Of a stretch of DNA of 64,000 bases, positions 38,113 to 49,594 are shown piece by piece. Positions within the stretch are counted from its first letter, which is position 1. Each line of letters starts with the position of its first letter. The stretch lies in NCBI RefSeq assembly GCF_000423605.1, contig NZ_AUIH01000006.1, forward strand, positions 62,001 through 126,000, written 5' to 3'. Source of the DNA: Saccharospirillum impatiens DSM 12546 (lineage in GTDB: Bacteria > Pseudomonadota > Gammaproteobacteria > Pseudomonadales > Natronospirillaceae). Position numbers and translations under genes: made by a program. The notes under the pieces were generated by a model. That model made no database searches. It saw only the letters and a program-made list of their open reading frames with translations, and had not been told where the DNA came from.

Positions 38113-40716
38113 TCAGGTAAGTCGCTCGGTGACCCAGGGCACTACCGAGGCCAGCGCGTCAGCCAGGTGCTCAGGCTCACTGCCACCGGCCATGGCCATA
38201 TCCGGCTTGCCGCCGCCCTTACCGCCTACCTGGCCGGCAACATGATTGACCAGGTCTCCAGCCTTGATCTTACCGAGCGTATCTTTTGTCACTCCTGCTG
38301 CTATCTGGACTTTGGCACCCTCTTTTGCGGCCAACACGATAACGGCCGAACCGAGCTTGTTCTTGAGCTGATCCATGGTGGAGCGCAATGTCTTCGCATC
38401 AGCCCCTTCCAGCTCGGCCGACAACACGCTAACGCCGTTGATGGCCTGGGCGCTTGCCGCAAGATCACTACCCGCTGCTGAAGCCAGCTTGGCGTGCGCC
38501 TGCTCCAGATGCTTTTCAAGCTCACGAATACGTTGCTGGGACTGCTGAGTCCGGTCGATCAACTGATCTGGTGCGCATTTGAGTGACGCTGCCAGTTGCT
38601 GCAGCAACACATCCTGTTGCTGCACACTGGCCACTGCATAAGGCCCGGCCACCGCTTCAATCCGCCGCACGCCAGAAGCAATACCGCTCTCAGAAACAAT
38701 CCGGAACAAGCCAATATCGCCTGTCCGACTGACGTGGGTACCACCGCACAATTCCTTGGAGAAACCATCGGGGCCCATGCTAAGCACTCGAACTTCGCTG
38801 TCGTATTTCTCACCAAAAAGGGCCATGGCCCCGGCAGCTTTGGCTGCGTCAATGCTCATCAACTCAGTCTGGACTGGTGTATTGGCCAGAATCTGATCGT
38901 TAACACGCTGTTCGATCGCCGTTATTTGAGCTGAAGTAACCGGCTCAAGGTTGGAAAAGTCAAAGCGTAGCTTGTCGAAAGTGACCAGAGAGCCCTTTTG
39001 CTGGACGTGCTCACCAAGAATTTCCCGCAGTGCAGCATGCAGTAAATGGGTGGCGCTGTGGTGGCGGGCCGTGTTGCTGCGCTCTTCGCGCGCTACGGTG
39101 GCAGTCAAACGGTCGCCTACAGCGATACCACCCTGAACCACCTCAACATGATGCAGGTGATGACCCTGTAGCTTTGTGCAATCGTCTACGTTGATGACGA
39201 CGCCTTGCGTACCTAGCTGGCCATGATCACCCACCTGCCCGCCAGATTCGCCGTAAAATGGCGTCTGATCCAGGATTACCACCCCAGACTCACCGGATTG
39301 CAGACGGTCGACCCGTTCACTGTCACGCAGCAGCGCCATTACCGTGCCTTCGCCCAACAGGGAGTCATAGCCGAGAAATTGCGTCTGCCCGGCGAGCCCC
39401 AGATCCAGATTGCGGTCCATCTTGAATTTATTGGCCGACCGAGCCCGATCACGCTGGGCTTCCATTTGCTGGTCAAAGCCTGCCTGATCAATCTCAAGAT
39501 CCCGCTCTCGGGCGACATCGGCTGTTAGATCGGCCGGAAACCCATAGGTGTCATAAAGCCGGAACACCAGCTCTCCTGGTAAAACCTGACCATTGAGGGC
39601 AGCAATGCCATCTTCAAGCACCTGCATGCCATGCTCGAGCGTGCGGGCAAACTGTTCCTCTTCGAGGCGAAGCACCTTTTTAACGTGATCTTTCAGCGTC
39701 ACCAGTTCCGGGTAGGCGGCGCCCATCTCGGTAGCCAGTGCATCAACAAGACGAAAGAAGAAGGCGTCATTCTGACCCAGTTTGTGACCATGCCGAATAG
39801 CGCGCCGAATGATCCGACGCAGTACGTAGCCGCGGCCTTCATTGGACGGGACAATGCCATCAACAATCAGAAACGCACTGGAACGAATGTGATCAGCGAT
39901 AACGCGTAACGACCGGTTTTCAATATCCGTGCAGCCGGTTACGTCCATGGTCGCCCGAATCAATTGTTGAAACAGGTCGATTTCGTAGTTTGAATGCACT
40001 GACTGGAGCACAGCCGCCAACCGCTCAAGACCCATACCAGTATCGACAGACGGCTTCGGCAGGGGTACCCGGGAACCGTCTTCCAACTGGTCGTACTGCA
40101 TGAAAACCAGGTTCCAAATCTCGATATAGCGGTCCAGGTCATCATCCGGGCTGCCCGGAGGGCCACCGGGAACCTCGGGACCGTGGTCGTAGAAGATCTC
40201 CGAACAAGGGCCACAGGGTCCGGTATCACCCATCATCCAGAAGTTGTCTTTCTCACCGAGTCGGGACAACCGGTCAGCCGGCACACCGATTTCGTTGATC
40301 CAGATATCGGCGGCTTCATCATCGTCGTGGAACACCGTTACCCAAAGACGTTCTTTCGGCAGACCCAACTCTTCAGTCAGAAACGTCCAGGCAAACCCTA
40401 TGGCATCCCGTTTGAAATAGTCGCCAAAGCTGAAGTTGCCAAGCATCTCGAAGAAGGTGTGATGGCGTGCGGTGTAACCGACGTTTTCCAGGTCATTGTG
40501 CTTGCCACCGGCTCGAACGCACCGCTGCGAGGTCGTCGCCCGATGGTAATCACGTTTGTCGGTTCCCAGAAAAACGTCTTTAAACTGAACCATACCCGCA
40601 TTGGTGAACAACAGTGTAGGGTCATTGCCCGGTATCAATGGGGCACTGTCGACTTCGCTGTGACCCTGGCTGACAAAATAATCCAAGAAGCGCCGGCGTA
40701 TTTCAGAGGTTTTCAT
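38113..40716 (-). CDS. alaS: Alanyl-tRNA synthetase
   Basis: Charges tRNA-Ala. The product has 867 residues: a class II catalytic core (start [19 protein letters not shown]), an editing domain with the zinc-binding [12 protein letters not shown] and CGGTHV motifs, and a C-terminal oligomerisation domain ending with the Gly-rich [15 protein letters not shown]. All parts are intact. It lies downstream of recA-recX, separated by a 358-bp gap. Confidence 0.97.
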   Translation of the reverse strand: MKTSEIRRRFLDYFVSQGHSEVDSAPLIPGNDPTLLFTNAGMVQFKDVFLGTDKRDYHRATTSQRCVRAGGKHNDLENVGYTARHHTFFEMLGNFSFGDYFKRDAIGFAWTFLTEELGLPKERLWVTVFHDDDEAADIWINEIGVPADRLSRLGEKDNFWMMGDTGPCGPCSEIFYDHGPEVPGGPPGSPDDDLDRYIEIWNLVFMQYDQLEDGSRVPLPKPSVDTGMGLERLAAVLQSVHSNYEIDLFQQLIRATMDVTGCTDIENRSLRVIADHIRSSAFLIVDGIVPSNEGRGYVLRRIIRRAIRHGHKLGQNDAFFFRLVDALATEMGAAYPELVTLKDHVKKVLRLEEEQFARTLEHGMQVLEDGIAALNGQVLPGELVFRLYDTYGFPADLTADVARERDLEIDQAGFDQQMEAQRDRARSANKFKMDRNLDLGLAGQTQFLGYDSLLGEGTVMALLRDSERVDRLQSGESGVVILDQTPFYGESGGQVGDHGQLGTQGVVINVDDCTKLQGHHLHHVEVVQGGIAVGDRLTATVAREERSNTARHHSATHLLHAALREILGEHVQQKGSLVTFDKLRFDFSNLEPVTSAQITAIEQRVNDQILANTPVQTELMSIDAAKAAGAMALFGEKYDSEVRVLSMGPDGFSKELCGGTHVSRTGDIGLFRIVSESGIASGVRRIEAVAGPYAVASVQQQDVLLQQLAASLKCAPDQLIDRTQQSQQRIRELEKHLEQAHAKLASAAGSDLAASAQAINGVSVLSAELEGADAKTLRSTMDQLKNKLGSAVIVLAAKEGAKVQIAAGVTKDTLGKIKAGDLVNHVAGQVGGKGGGKPDMAMAGGSEPEHLADALASVVPWVTERLT

Positions 40717-41074
40717 GGTCAGTCTGACGTCCTGTTCCGCACGTGAATAAACTAGCTTTCGGGATTGGGTTTAGCCCGAAAAATGCAATACACAACCCGA
40801 TACGCAATGCGTGACCTGATTGGTTGCCTTCGGCGCAAATAACCCGGAATTACTGCCTGCAAGTAAGGAGAACTGCTGGCAGAGCTTAAAGGGCGCAATA
40901 GTACACAGATGCCGGGGCCGACACCAGTAGGGACGCCCTTTGACAGGCAGATGGAATGAACTGAGGAAAACGACAGGGCACACGCGAGGTGCTTTGATGA
41001 TACAGACACATGGAGCAATGTGCCTGTATCAGGATTAAAGCGGAACAGTCAGCCAGTATGGCAAGGAGTGAAAG
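40717..41074. other. GGA-rich gap between recX and alaS
   Basis: No credible reading frame. It contains an imperfect hairpin GATACAG-A-CACAT/ATGTG-C-CTGTATC (40999-41030) 45 bp after the recX stop, which may end recA-recX transcripts. The plus strand has ten GGA and no TCC triplets. The alaS promoter should be here but no clear hexamers were identified. Confidence 0.5.
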
Positions 41075-41548
41075 TCAGGCATGCCTTTCATCAGTGTTGT
41101 CGGTGTTCAGCAAAGCTTCCAGCGAGTAGCGGACGTGCTCGCCCGTAAACCCCCGGTAAGCTAAAAAGCGCGCGATACGCGCCCGGTTCTTTTGCTCGGC
41201 GGGGTCGGAGGACCCCAGCTTGCGACGAGCTGCTGCCAGCGCCAGCTCAAACCAGTCTATATCCCAGTCGTCTAAGAGCGACAGCACCGGCTCGGCCACA
41301 CCCTTCTGACGAGCTTCGTGTTTGATCCGCACCGGCCCTCGCGACCGGTTAATCTGCGATCGCAAAAACGCTTCTGCGTAGCGTTCATCGTTTTGCAAGC
41401 CAGTGTCAATCAGGCGCAGCAGTGCCGCCTCCATCGCGTCAGGCTGTTCCGGAAAACGCTCAGTTAAACGGGTACGCAACTCGGCCTGGCTGTACTCTCT
41501 GCGAGCCAGCATGTTCAGCGCCGTGTTCCAGGGGGTCTTTTCAGTCAT
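41075..41548 (-). CDS. recX: Regulatory protein RecX
   Basis: Modulates RecA filament growth. A 157-residue all-helical protein with the family motifs YSQAELRTRL and GFTGEHVRYSLEALL. It follows recA by 70 bp across a strong hairpin, so it is likely expressed by read-through. Confidence 0.92.
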   Translation of the reverse strand: MTEKTPWNTALNMLARREYSQAELRTRLTERFPEQPDAMEAALLRLIDTGLQNDERYAEAFLRSQINRSRGPVRIKHEARQKGVAEPVLSLLDDWDIDWFELALAAARRKLGSSDPAEQKNRARIARFLAYRGFTGEHVRYSLEALLNTDNTDERHA

Positions 41549-41557
41549 GCTGCATTA

Positions 41558-41587
41558 GCCGGGAGCCCGCTTCAGCGAGCTCCCGGC
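41558..41587 (-). terminator. recA-recX intergenic hairpin (attenuator)
   Basis: GCCGGGAGC (41558-41566) pairs with GCTCCCGGC (41579-41587), extended inward by CGC/GCG around a TTCA loop. There is no T-run. A hairpin here that keeps recX below recA is known in other bacteria. Confidence 0.7.
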
Positions 41588-41618
41588 CTGACAAGGACGG
41601 TGCAAACAGATCATAGAC

Positions 41619-42707
41619 TCAGACTTCAGCCTTACCTTTCTTCGCCGGTGTAACTGCCGTATCAGTACTGGCTTCAGTCACATCACCCTCAGGCTTGGCG
41701 GCATCTTCTTTGGGTGCATTGCTGACCAAATAGGCATCGCGAATTTTGCTTTCAATGGTCTTTGCAATCTCCAGGTTGTCTTCCAGAAACTTGGCCGCGT
41801 TAGCTTTGCCCTGACCTATCTTGTCACCCTGATAGCTATACCAGGCGCCGGCTTTTTCAATCAGCCCCAGTTTCACACCCAAATCAATCACCTCACCCAT
41901 ATGGTAAATACCCTTACCATAGTGGATCTGGAACTCGGCTTGTTTGAATGGCGGAGCAATCTTGTTCTTGACGACTTTTACCCGAGTCTCGGAACCGACG
42001 ACTTCATCACCTTCCTTGATGGTACCGGTGCGTCGAATATCGAGACGAACCGATGAGTAGAATTTAAGGGCATTACCGCCAGTGGTGGTTTCCGGGCTAC
42101 CAAACATAACGCCAATTTTCATACGGATCTGGTTGATGAAGATAACCAGGCAATTGGCGGTTTTGATGTTACCGGTGATTTTGCGCAGCGCCTGGGACAT
42201 CAGACGAGCCTGAAGCCCTACGTGCATGTCACCCATTTCGCCTTCAATTTCCGCTTTGGGTACCAGCGCCGCAACCGAGTCGATCACAATCACGTCGACA
42301 GCATTGGAGCGCACCAGCATATCGGCGATTTCCAAAGCCTGCTCACCCGTGTCCGGCTGGGACACCAGCAGATCATCGACGTTCACACCCAGCTTGTTGG
42401 CGTATGAAGGATCCAGCGCATGTTCAGCATCGACAAAAGCGCACGTTCCGCCGGCTTTTTGGGCTTCGGCAATGACCTGCAACGTCAGGGTGGTTTTACC
42501 GGAGGATTCAGGACCGTAAATTTCGACAACCCGCCCCTTGGGCAGACCACCAATGCCTAACGCGATATCCAGCCCCAGAGAGCCGGTTGAAATGGACGGG
42601 ATCTGAACGTGCTTCTGATCCCCCATGCGCATGACCGAGCCTTTGCCAAACTGACGCTCAATTTGGCTGAGTGCGGCCGTTAGCGCTTTTTCTTTATTCG
42701 CGTCCAT
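41619..42707 (-). CDS. recA: Recombinase RecA
   Basis: DNA strand exchange and SOS co-protease. The product has 362 residues: Walker [10 protein letters not shown], Walker [11 protein letters not shown], and loop L2 within [20 protein letters not shown]. The C-terminal tail contains acidic residues but is rich in Ala/Thr/Lys at the very end. GGGAGA precedes the start. It has a LexA-controlled promoter upstream. Confidence 0.98.
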   Translation of the reverse strand: MDANKEKALTAALSQIERQFGKGSVMRMGDQKHVQIPSISTGSLGLDIALGIGGLPKGRVVEIYGPESSGKTTLTLQVIAEAQKAGGTCAFVDAEHALDPSYANKLGVNVDDLLVSQPDTGEQALEIADMLVRSNAVDVIVIDSVAALVPKAEIEGEMGDMHVGLQARLMSQALRKITGNIKTANCLVIFINQIRMKIGVMFGSPETTTGGNALKFYSSVRLDIRRTGTIKEGDEVVGSETRVKVVKNKIAPPFKQAEFQIHYGKGIYHMGEVIDLGVKLGLIEKAGAWYSYQGDKIGQGKANAAKFLEDNLEIAKTIESKIRDAYLVSNAPKEDAAKPEGDVTEASTDTAVTPAKKGKAEV

Positions 42708-42727
42708 GGTGTTCTCCCATCAAAAGG

Positions 42728-42743
42728 CTGTATGAATGACCAG
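42728..42743 (-). promoter_or_regulatory. LexA (SOS) box of recA
   Basis: CTG-GTCATTCATA-CAG on the minus strand matches CTG-N10-CAG with TA before it, lying just downstream of the -10 and covering the probable transcription start. Confidence 0.88.
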
Positions 42744-42745
42744 TA

Positions 42746-42774
42746 TTCTTACACAGGGTGACCGACCATGACAA
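42746..42774 (-). promoter_or_regulatory. recA promoter
   Basis: Minus strand TTGTCA (42774-42769), 17 bp spacer, TAAGAA (42751-42746), directly followed by the LexA box. Confidence 0.75.
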
Positions 42775-42793
42775 GCCGGACTGCCCGATTAAT

Positions 42794-43282
42794 TCAAAGT
42801 CTTTGCTGCAGGCCATGTAATGCCTGCAGTGTTGCCTGCTCGCGCACCGCACTGCGGTCTCCGTCAAAGTAGAAAACCTCGGCTTCAGCCCCCCCGGGCC
42901 AGGCCCAGGCAATCCAAACCATGCCAACCGGTTTGCCGGGGCTTCCGCCCGCCGGGCCTGCGACGCCGGTTACAGACACAGCGATATCGACCTCTGCACG
43001 CAACCGGCCCTGCTCGGCCATGGCTCGGGCTACTTGTTCGCTGACCGCTCCATGCCGGTCAATGTCGATAGCAGGCACACCCAACTGAACCTTAAGGGCG
43101 TTCGAATAGGTAATCCACCCACCCTCATACCAGTCGGAGCTGCCCGCGCGATCCGTGATCAGCGAGCCGATGGCGCCTCCGGTACAGCTCTCTACCGACA
43201 CCATTCGCCAACCCGATGACGTCAGCCGCTGCGCCAGCACCGCGACCAGTTCCTCCCCTGCAGGCATTTCTGAAGCCGTCAT
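42794..43282 (-). CDS. pncC: Nicotinamide-nucleotide amidase (CinA C-terminal type)
   Basis: Deamidates NMN to nicotinate mononucleotide in pyridine nucleotide recycling. The product has 162 residues, the single-domain form; motifs [16 protein letters not shown] and [11 protein letters not shown] are conserved. ATG 43282 is chosen for AGGA eight bases upstream; ATG 43291 is an alternative. It is divergent from mutS and lies upstream of recA, a common arrangement. Confidence 0.93.
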   Translation of the reverse strand: MTASEMPAGEELVAVLAQRLTSSGWRMVSVESCTGGAIGSLITDRAGSSDWYEGGWITYSNALKVQLGVPAIDIDRHGAVSEQVARAMAEQGRLRAEVDIAVSVTGVAGPAGGSPGKPVGMVWIAWAWPGGAEAEVFYFDGDRSAVREQATLQALHGLQQRL

Positions 43283-43351
43283 GCATTTCATCCTGTCGGT
43301 GATTCGAATACCATGGGCGGTCGATTTCAAGCCAGCCATCAAGCCGACCTT

Positions 43352-45940
43352 ATGCCGCCAACCAGTGCCAGTAAAATGCAACACACCCCCATGATGCAAC
43401 AGTACCTGCAAATAAAGCAGGCGCACCCGGACGATCTGGTGTTCTATCGGATGGGGGACTTTTATGAGTTGTTTTACCAGGATGCCAAACAGGCCGCCCG
43501 CCTGTTGGACATCACCCTGACTCAGCGTGGCCAAAGTGCCGGCGAACCCATACCCATGGCCGGTATTCCTTACCACGCCGCCGAGGGCTACATAGCACGC
43601 CTGGTTCGTCAGGGCCACACTGTGGCCATCGCTGAGCAAATTGGCGATCCGGCTGCCAGCAAAGGGCCGGTGGAACGCAAAGTTGTGCGCGTTCTAACGC
43701 CGGGTACCCTAAGCGATGAGGCCTTCCTGAGTGACCGGCAAGAGAGTTTGCTGGTGGCCGTCTGGCCCGGCGCCGACGACTACGGACTGGCCGCGCTGGA
43801 TATGGCCTCAGGCCGCTTTACCGTTCAATTACTGCCTGACCAGGAAGCCCTGAGCGCGGAACTCGAGCGATTGCGCCCAAGCGAATTGCTGTTACCCGAA
43901 GATCACCCGGCACCCGAACTCATTACCCGAACCGCCATTCGCCACCAACCGGTCTGGCTATTCGATCTCGACAGCGCCCGCCAATCACTCTGCCAACAGA
44001 TGGGTACCCGTGATCTGAGCGGTTTCGGCGTCGAGGATATGCCTCTGGCACTGCAGGCAGCCGGTTGCCTGCTCAATTATGCCAGCGACACCCAGAAAAG
44101 CGCTTTACCCCACATTCGCGCCATTGTCCCCGAGCGACAGGATGAAGCCGTGATTCTGGATGCTGCGTCGCGCCGCAACCTTGAGATCGACATCAATGTA
44201 CGCGGTGAAGAAGACAATACCCTGTTCCAATTGATGGATCATTGCGCCACCACCATGGGCAGTCGATTGCTGCGCCGCTGGCTAGGACGACCCCTTCGTG
44301 ACCGGAGCGAGCTACAACACCGCCATCATGCAGTGACCACCCTGCTAACCGACTTCCATTTCGAAACGGTTAAATCGACTCTTAAGCCCATTGGTGACAT
44401 CGAACGGGTGTTGTCTCGCATCGCCCTGGGCTCCGCCCGGCCCCGCGACCTTATTCGCCTGCGCAGTACATTAACGCAACTTCCTGACCTGCAGCGATTG
44501 CTGACCCCACTGGACTCGCCTCGCCTGCAACACCTGCGCGATGACCTCAAGGAACAGCCGATCTGGCTCGATACGCTGGAACGGGCGTTGATCGACAACC
44601 CGCCCGTGGTCATCCGCGATGGAGGCGTTATCGCACCTGGCTTCGATGAGGAGCTGGATGAGCTGCGCGGGCTCGATACCCATGCCAGCGACTTTCTGCT
44701 TCAGTTGGAGACCCGGGAACGCGAACGCACTGGCCTCAGTACACTCAAGGTCGGCTACAACCGGGTTCATGGATACTACATAGAAATCAGCAAGGCGCAG
44801 TCAGCGCAGGCGCCGGTTGATTACAGCCGACGTCAAACCCTGAAGAACGCTGAACGCTTTATTACCCCCGAACTCAAGCAATTTGAAGACAAGGCGCTCA
44901 GCGCCAAAAGCCGGGCGCTGTCGCGTGAAAAATATCTGTACGAGCAACTGGTCCGATCTCTTGCAGACGACCTGCTGACACTGCAGCAACTGGGCCGTGC
45001 CCTGGCTCAACTGGATACGTTAATGGCCCTGGCCTCGTGTGCCGACCGCTATCAATGGACGGCCCCCACTCTGACCAACGAAGCCGAGCTGGTGATACGG
45101 GAGGGTCGCCATCCGGTTGTTGAAGCGGTAACTGAAACGCCTTTTGTACCGAATGATCTGGAGTTGAACAGCGACATCACGCTCAAAGTAATCACCGGGC
45201 CGAACATGGGCGGTAAGAGCACCTACATGCGACAGGCGGCCGTCATCGCGTTACTGGCTCATGTGGGCAGCTTTGTGCCGGCCCGCGAAGCGCGGATTGG
45301 CAATCTGGACCGGATTTTTACCCGCATGGGGTCCTCCGACGACATTGCCGGAGGCCGGTCGACCTTTATGGTGGAAATGACCGAAACCGCCAACATCCTG
45401 CACAATGCAACACCCAATAGCCTGGTGATTATGGATGAAGTTGGCCGTGGCACCAGTACCTTTGACGGCTTGTCACTGGCCTGGGCGGCAGCTGAACATC
45501 TGGTGCAACACACTCATGCGTTGACCCTGTTCGCGACGCACTATTTCGAAATGACGTCCCTGCCCGAGCACAACAGTCAGGCCAGCAACCTGCATCTCGA
45601 CGCTACTGAACACGACGACAAACTGGTGTTTCTGCATCGGGTTCAGGCCGGTCCGGCCAGTCAGAGCTTTGGTATTCAAGTGGCTCGGTTAGCCGGTGTT
45701 CCGGACGGGGTAATTGCCAGTGCCCGCTTGAAATTGAGTGACCTGGAGCGGTCGCCGGCGGTGGGCCGAACGGAGTACCGCTCCGGCAACCGGGATAACC
45801 CGGCTCCAGCACCCATGCAAAACGACCTCTTCGCCGCCGAAACTCACCCGCTGGTGGAAGCGTTGCAGCAACTCGACCTGAACCAGATGACACCGCTGCA
45901 GGCGCTGAACTGGCTGGCCGAACAGCAGGAAAAACGGTAA
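43352..45940 (+). CDS. mutS: DNA mismatch repair ATPase MutS
   Basis: Recognises base mismatches. The product has about 862 residues: mismatch-binding domain with [11 protein letters not shown] (Phe and Glu that probe the mismatch), connector, lever and clamp, and ATPase domain with [22 protein letters not shown] and the Walker-type histidine in FATHYFEM. The start is uncertain: 43313, 43352 and 43376 are all in frame; 43352 gives a length near E. coli MutS, but no good ribosome site singles it out. Confidence 0.95.
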   Translation: MPPTSASKMQHTPMMQQYLQIKQAHPDDLVFYRMGDFYELFYQDAKQAARLLDITLTQRGQSAGEPIPMAGIPYHAAEGYIARLVRQGHTVAIAEQIGDPAASKGPVERKVVRVLTPGTLSDEAFLSDRQESLLVAVWPGADDYGLAALDMASGRFTVQLLPDQEALSAELERLRPSELLLPEDHPAPELITRTAIRHQPVWLFDLDSARQSLCQQMGTRDLSGFGVEDMPLALQAAGCLLNYASDTQKSALPHIRAIVPERQDEAVILDAASRRNLEIDINVRGEEDNTLFQLMDHCATTMGSRLLRRWLGRPLRDRSELQHRHHAVTTLLTDFHFETVKSTLKPIGDIERVLSRIALGSARPRDLIRLRSTLTQLPDLQRLLTPLDSPRLQHLRDDLKEQPIWLDTLERALIDNPPVVIRDGGVIAPGFDEELDELRGLDTHASDFLLQLETRERERTGLSTLKVGYNRVHGYYIEISKAQSAQAPVDYSRRQTLKNAERFITPELKQFEDKALSAKSRALSREKYLYEQLVRSLADDLLTLQQLGRALAQLDTLMALASCADRYQWTAPTLTNEAELVIREGRHPVVEAVTETPFVPNDLELNSDITLKVITGPNMGGKSTYMRQAAVIALLAHVGSFVPAREARIGNLDRIFTRMGSSDDIAGGRSTFMVEMTETANILHNATPNSLVIMDEVGRGTSTFDGLSLAWAAAEHLVQHTHALTLFATHYFEMTSLPEHNSQASNLHLDATEHDDKLVFLHRVQAGPASQSFGIQVARLAGVPDGVIASARLKLSDLERSPAVGRTEYRSGNRDNPAPAPMQNDLFAAETHPLVEALQQLDLNQMTPLQALNWLAEQQEKR

Positions 45941-46029
45941 GCTGCCGGTTTTATAGTATTTGAAGTCTAAAAACTTAATTTATATTCTAATTGGCTATAA
46001 AGCCTTGGATAATTGGTCTTAGATCTCAC

Positions 46030-46058
46030 TTGAGGGGGTCGGAACCTGCCACTAGAAT
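46030..46058 (+). promoter_or_regulatory. fdxA promoter
   Basis: TTGAGG (46030-46035), 17 bp spacer, TAGAAT (46053-46058), about 40 bp before the fdxA start. Confidence 0.65.
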
Positions 46059-46097
46059 ACGCACACACTCAGCATCAGGTATTGGGAGAAGGGCCCG

Positions 46098-46421
46098 ATG
46101 ACATTCGTTGTTCTCGAGAACTGCATCAAGTGCAAATACACCGACTGCGTAGAAGTCTGCCCGGTGGATTGCTTCTACGAAGGCCCGAACTTTCTGGTCA
46201 TTCATCCGGACGAGTGCATCGATTGCGCCCTGTGTGAACCTGAATGCCCGGCCGAAGCCATCCTGTCAGAGGATGAAGTGCCTGAAGATCAAATCGAATT
46301 TGTGGAATTAAACGCAGAACTGGCTGAAGTCTGGCCCAACATTACCGAACGCAAAGACCCACCTGCGGACGCCGATGAGCAAAATGGCGTCGCTGGCAAA
46401 CGAGCGGCACTGGCTCGATAG
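46098..46421 (+). CDS. fdxA: Seven-iron ferredoxin FdxA
   Basis: A 107-residue electron carrier with a [3Fe-4S] and a [4Fe-4S] cluster. Cysteines fall in [18 protein letters not shown] and [12 protein letters not shown]. The mutS-fdxA-rpoS neighbourhood is typical of pseudomonad-type genomes. It is convergent with rpoS and shares its terminator. Confidence 0.96.
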   Translation: MTFVVLENCIKCKYTDCVEVCPVDCFYEGPNFLVIHPDECIDCALCEPECPAEAILSEDEVPEDQIEFVELNAELAEVWPNITERKDPPADADEQNGVAGKRAALAR

Positions 46422-46442
46422 GCGCCCCCGTTGCAGACCCAT

Positions 46443-46470
46443 AAAAAAAGCGCCTGAAGGCGCTTTTTTT
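46443..46470. terminator. Bidirectional terminator between fdxA and rpoS
   Basis: AAAAAAAGCGCC-TGAA-GGCGCTTTTTTT: a stem with T-runs on both strands serving the convergent genes. Confidence 0.95.
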
Positions 46471-46509
46471 ATGAATAGCGTTACCCTGACCGCTGACCGA
46501 CCGCCAGTC

Positions 46510-47547
46510 TCAGGCCCCAAACAAAGCTGTCGCAGACAGACCCTGTTTTTCCATGATGTCACGCAACCGGCGCAGAGCTTCTACCTGAATTTGCCGGACT
46601 CGTTCTCGTGTAAGGCCAATCTCACGACCCACTTCTTCAAGCGTACTGGTTTCAAAACCCCGCAAACCGAACCGGCGCGCAACGACCTCACGCTGTTTTT
46701 CTGACAACTCATCGAGCCAGTGATCGATGCTGAGTCGCAGGTTGTCGTCTTGCAGCGATTCTGACGGGTCGACCGACTTGTCATCGGCAATCGTATCCAG
46801 CAGATTCTTCTCGGAAGATGGCCCCAGAGGGGTATCTACTGAGGTTACACGCTCGTTTAACGCCAGCATGCGCTTCACATCTTCAATGGGACGTTCGAGC
46901 AGGTCGGCGATGTCTTCCGCCGTAGGCTCGTGATCGAGTTTTTGAGTCAGCTCCCGGGCAGCACGCAAATAAACATTCAACTCTTTGACCACATGAATGG
47001 GTAAGCGAATGGTGCGCGTCTGGTTCATGATGGCACGCTCAATAGTCTGGCGTATCCACCAGGTCGCGTAGGTTGAAAAGCGAAAGCCCCGCTCCGGGTC
47101 AAATTTCTCGACCGCACGAATCAGGCCGAGATTGCCCTCTTCAATCAGGTCGAGCAGAGTAAGCCCTCGATTGAGGTAACGGCGCGCGATTTTAACAACC
47201 AACCTCAGGTTGCTTTCGATCATGCGCTTGCGGCCAGCCGGCTCCCCTTTCTGAGCCAGTCGGGCGAAATACACCTCCTCCTCAGGGCTGAGCAGAGGCG
47301 AAAAACCAATCTCGTTCAAATACATTTGCGTGGCGTCAAGCGAGCGTTGCATGCCACTCAGATTGTTAACGGCGTCGCGAAATTCGGTGTCGGTATCACC
47401 TTCGTAATCCAATTCTGCAGAGTCGCCCGCTTCCGCTTTTTCAGCGGCGCTGACTTCATCATTGGGGGTATCGAGCAGATTTGTATACGGAGTGAAGGTG
47501 TCTTCCGCGGTTGCCGTGCTGAGTTCCCGGAGTGCTGCCATAGTCAT
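46510..47547 (-). CDS. rpoS: RNA polymerase sigma factor RpoS
   Basis: Stationary-phase and general stress sigma factor. The product has 345 residues with regions 1.2 ([21 protein letters not shown]), 2 ([35 protein letters not shown], cited by position about residues 135-170), 3 and 4 ([19 protein letters not shown]). The acidic N-terminus of about 45 residues is longer than in E. coli. It lies downstream of nlpD, where rpoS promoters usually reside. Confidence 0.97.
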   Translation of the reverse strand: MTMAALRELSTATAEDTFTPYTNLLDTPNDEVSAAEKAEAGDSAELDYEGDTDTEFRDAVNNLSGMQRSLDATQMYLNEIGFSPLLSPEEEVYFARLAQKGEPAGRKRMIESNLRLVVKIARRYLNRGLTLLDLIEEGNLGLIRAVEKFDPERGFRFSTYATWWIRQTIERAIMNQTRTIRLPIHVVKELNVYLRAARELTQKLDHEPTAEDIADLLERPIEDVKRMLALNERVTSVDTPLGPSSEKNLLDTIADDKSVDPSESLQDDNLRLSIDHWLDELSEKQREVVARRFGLRGFETSTLEEVGREIGLTRERVRQIQVEALRRLRDIMEKQGLSATALFGA

Positions 47548-47594
47548 TCACCTGTGCGATATAGGGCGTGCGCCCTGTGGCCGGAAGAACCCGA

Positions 47595-48482
47595 CTACCG
47601 ACGAGGCAAAAACCTCATTGGATCGACGGGCTTACCCTCTTGCCTTATCTCGAAGTGCAGGCTGGGCTGGTCACCCTGCCTGCCCATTCGGGCAATGGCC
47701 TGCCCTGCGGTGACCCGATCCTGCTCCGACACCAGCAATTCCTGATTGAATGCATAGGCACTCAACAGAGAGCCCTGATGTTCCAGAATGATCAGGTTGC
47801 CATAACCAGGCAAACCATTTCCTGCGTAGACAACGGAACCCGCTGCCGCCGCAACCACAGAATCACCAATCTCACCGGTCAGATCAACGCCTTTACGATC
47901 GGACACATTAGAGTCAAATGTTCGCACTATTTTCCCGTCGTGTGGCCAAACCCATGCTAACTGATTATTATTACTGGCATTTCCCGACGAAGACGATGGC
48001 GACGATGGCGCTGGCGTTGCGTTTGTAACTGTTTGTGAAGACCTGCTATTGGCTGAAGGTTGTGCCGGTGGTGACGCAGTGGATGGCCGGGACGGGGCCG
48101 CAGCAACCACGGGAGCATCGGCCTCTCTGAGCATCAATATCTGGCCGGGGAAGATGGTATAGCGCCGATCGATGTCATTGGCCGCCGCCAGGCGCCGAAA
48201 ATCAAGACCAAACCGAAAAGCAATCGAATAGAGGGTATCCCCCCGACGAACCTGATACTGATCAGGGCGCGACGCTGGCGAGGCAGTACGGGCGTTTGAT
48301 GCCGGCGCCGCGCTGGCAGGGCGAGACTGGATCACTGGCGACCCGGTATTGTGGGTGGTCGTACCCCGTGCACTGCTTCCTGCCGGATCCAGCGAACGAT
48401 AGGCACTGCTGGTACACCCCACTAACACGACAAGGGTGCTCAGGCATGTCCAGAAAATTGACGCCTTCCAGACGTGAATCAT
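47595..48482 (-). CDS. nlpD: NlpD-like murein hydrolase activator lipoprotein (LysM + LytM)
   Basis: A 295-residue outer-membrane lipoprotein: lipobox LVGC, Ser/Ala/Pro linker, LysM domain (QYQVRRGDTLYSIAFRFGL), second linker, and a LytM/M23 domain. The usual zinc ligands are degenerate: KGVDL replaces HxGxD and SAYAFN lacks His; only LHFEI is kept. This is typical of NlpD/EnvC, which activate amidases during cell separation rather than cut murein. Start 48482 is preferred to 48518 because it gives a proper signal peptide. Confidence 0.92.
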   Translation of the reverse strand: MIHVWKASIFWTCLSTLVVLVGCTSSAYRSLDPAGSSARGTTTHNTGSPVIQSRPASAAPASNARTASPASRPDQYQVRRGDTLYSIAFRFGLDFRRLAAANDIDRRYTIFPGQILMLREADAPVVAAAPSRPSTASPPAQPSANSRSSQTVTNATPAPSSPSSSSGNASNNNQLAWVWPHDGKIVRTFDSNVSDRKGVDLTGEIGDSVVAAAAGSVVYAGNGLPGYGNLIILEHQGSLLSAYAFNQELLVSEQDRVTAGQAIARMGRQGDQPSLHFEIRQEGKPVDPMRFLPRR

Positions 48483-48631
48483 CACGTCGGTTTCCTTCTC
48501 AAACAAAGATTCATCCACCCCTCAAACGCTGTTCATGACCCTGCAATATAGCCCAACCTTAATACAGGGTAATTTATTAGGTGTAATTAATCTAAAAACG
48601 GGCAGATACCAGGTTCAAATCGAGGACTGCT

Positions 48632-49525
48632 TCATGTTTCTGATTTGACAACCCTGGAACCGCCCGTTTTCAGACTCAGCAAGGTCACCAGCGCCGCCCC
48701 TGCTAACGCCGCCAGTATGGCGCCGACAAACCAGGATGGCTGACCGGAGAGTCGAGTGTACAGCTCCGGTGTGAGCCACTGCTGATCATGCTGCCAGGGC
48801 CAGACCTTAAGCAAGGCCCCCATGACAAACCCCAGCATGAAGCCCATAACCCGATCATGCCAACGGGCAAGCACCCACTGCAAGAACCGGCTGAACACCA
48901 GCAGGCCGATCAGACAACCCAACGCAACCCAGGCAATAGTGACCACATCGCGCGCGTGCACCGCTTCTGTAATGGCCGGATACAAACCCAGCAACAACAG
49001 AATGAAACTGCCGGATATACCGGGCAGTAACATGGCAGATATCGCGAGCGCACCGCCGAACACCAGGGTCACCGGAGTGACGGCCAGTGCCATTTCACCC
49101 GCAAAGGAAATACTCGCCGCAATAGCGGTACCAACTAGAAACAGGCCAACATCAACACGGTGCCAACGGTGTTGCTTGAGCAACATAACCAGCGACGCGA
49201 CAATCAAGCCACAAAAGAACGCCCACAATATTGGCGGTGCGGCGATTAACAGCCACTGAACAAGATTCAGAACCGTCACCAGACTGACCAGAATGCCCAG
49301 ACCCAGACTGGCCAGAAAGGTACCGTCGATCTCACGCCAGACGGCCGCAATCTGCCCTTTCGACAGACCCACCAGTAAACCGGGCCGGAATGAGGCCAGC
49401 GCATTGATCAGCCGCTCATAGATGCCCGTGATCAGCGCCATGGTGCCACCGGATACGCCGGGTACAGCATCCGCCGCACCCATGACAGCACCTTTGAAAA
49501 ACCAGCTCAGTATCAACTTAATCAC
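48632..49525 (-). CDS. DUF368 membrane protein (PopT-type polyprenyl-phosphate translocase family)
   Basis: A 297-residue polytopic membrane protein. The N-terminal motif GAADAVPGVSGGTMALITG and the mirrored LPGISGSFILLLLG halfway are the two inverted DUF368 repeats. Members recycle undecaprenyl phosphate across the membrane. It stands between nlpD and pcm, where other gammaproteobacteria often have no gene, and links the locus to envelope synthesis. Confidence 0.88.
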   Translation of the reverse strand: MIKLILSWFFKGAVMGAADAVPGVSGGTMALITGIYERLINALASFRPGLLVGLSKGQIAAVWREIDGTFLASLGLGILVSLVTVLNLVQWLLIAAPPILWAFFCGLIVASLVMLLKQHRWHRVDVGLFLVGTAIAASISFAGEMALAVTPVTLVFGGALAISAMLLPGISGSFILLLLGLYPAITEAVHARDVVTIAWVALGCLIGLLVFSRFLQWVLARWHDRVMGFMLGFVMGALLKVWPWQHDQQWLTPELYTRLSGQPSWFVGAILAALAGAALVTLLSLKTGGSRVVKSET

Positions 49526-49594
49526 TCAGTGACTCCCTATTGATGGGTAATATCCCTGCCCGGTTACAAGCACTACAGGCCGGAAAATGTTCAT

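Noticed and set aside
43313-43351. Upstream in-frame ATG for MutS at 43313
   Set aside because: It lies almost at the divergent pncC start and gives non-conserved residues; kept only as a minor alternative.
46422-46509. Possible rsmZ-like small RNA between fdxA and rpoS, its location in pseudomonads
   Set aside because: Only 88 bp separate the genes and most of it is a bidirectional terminator; no room or GGA-loop pattern for rsmZ.
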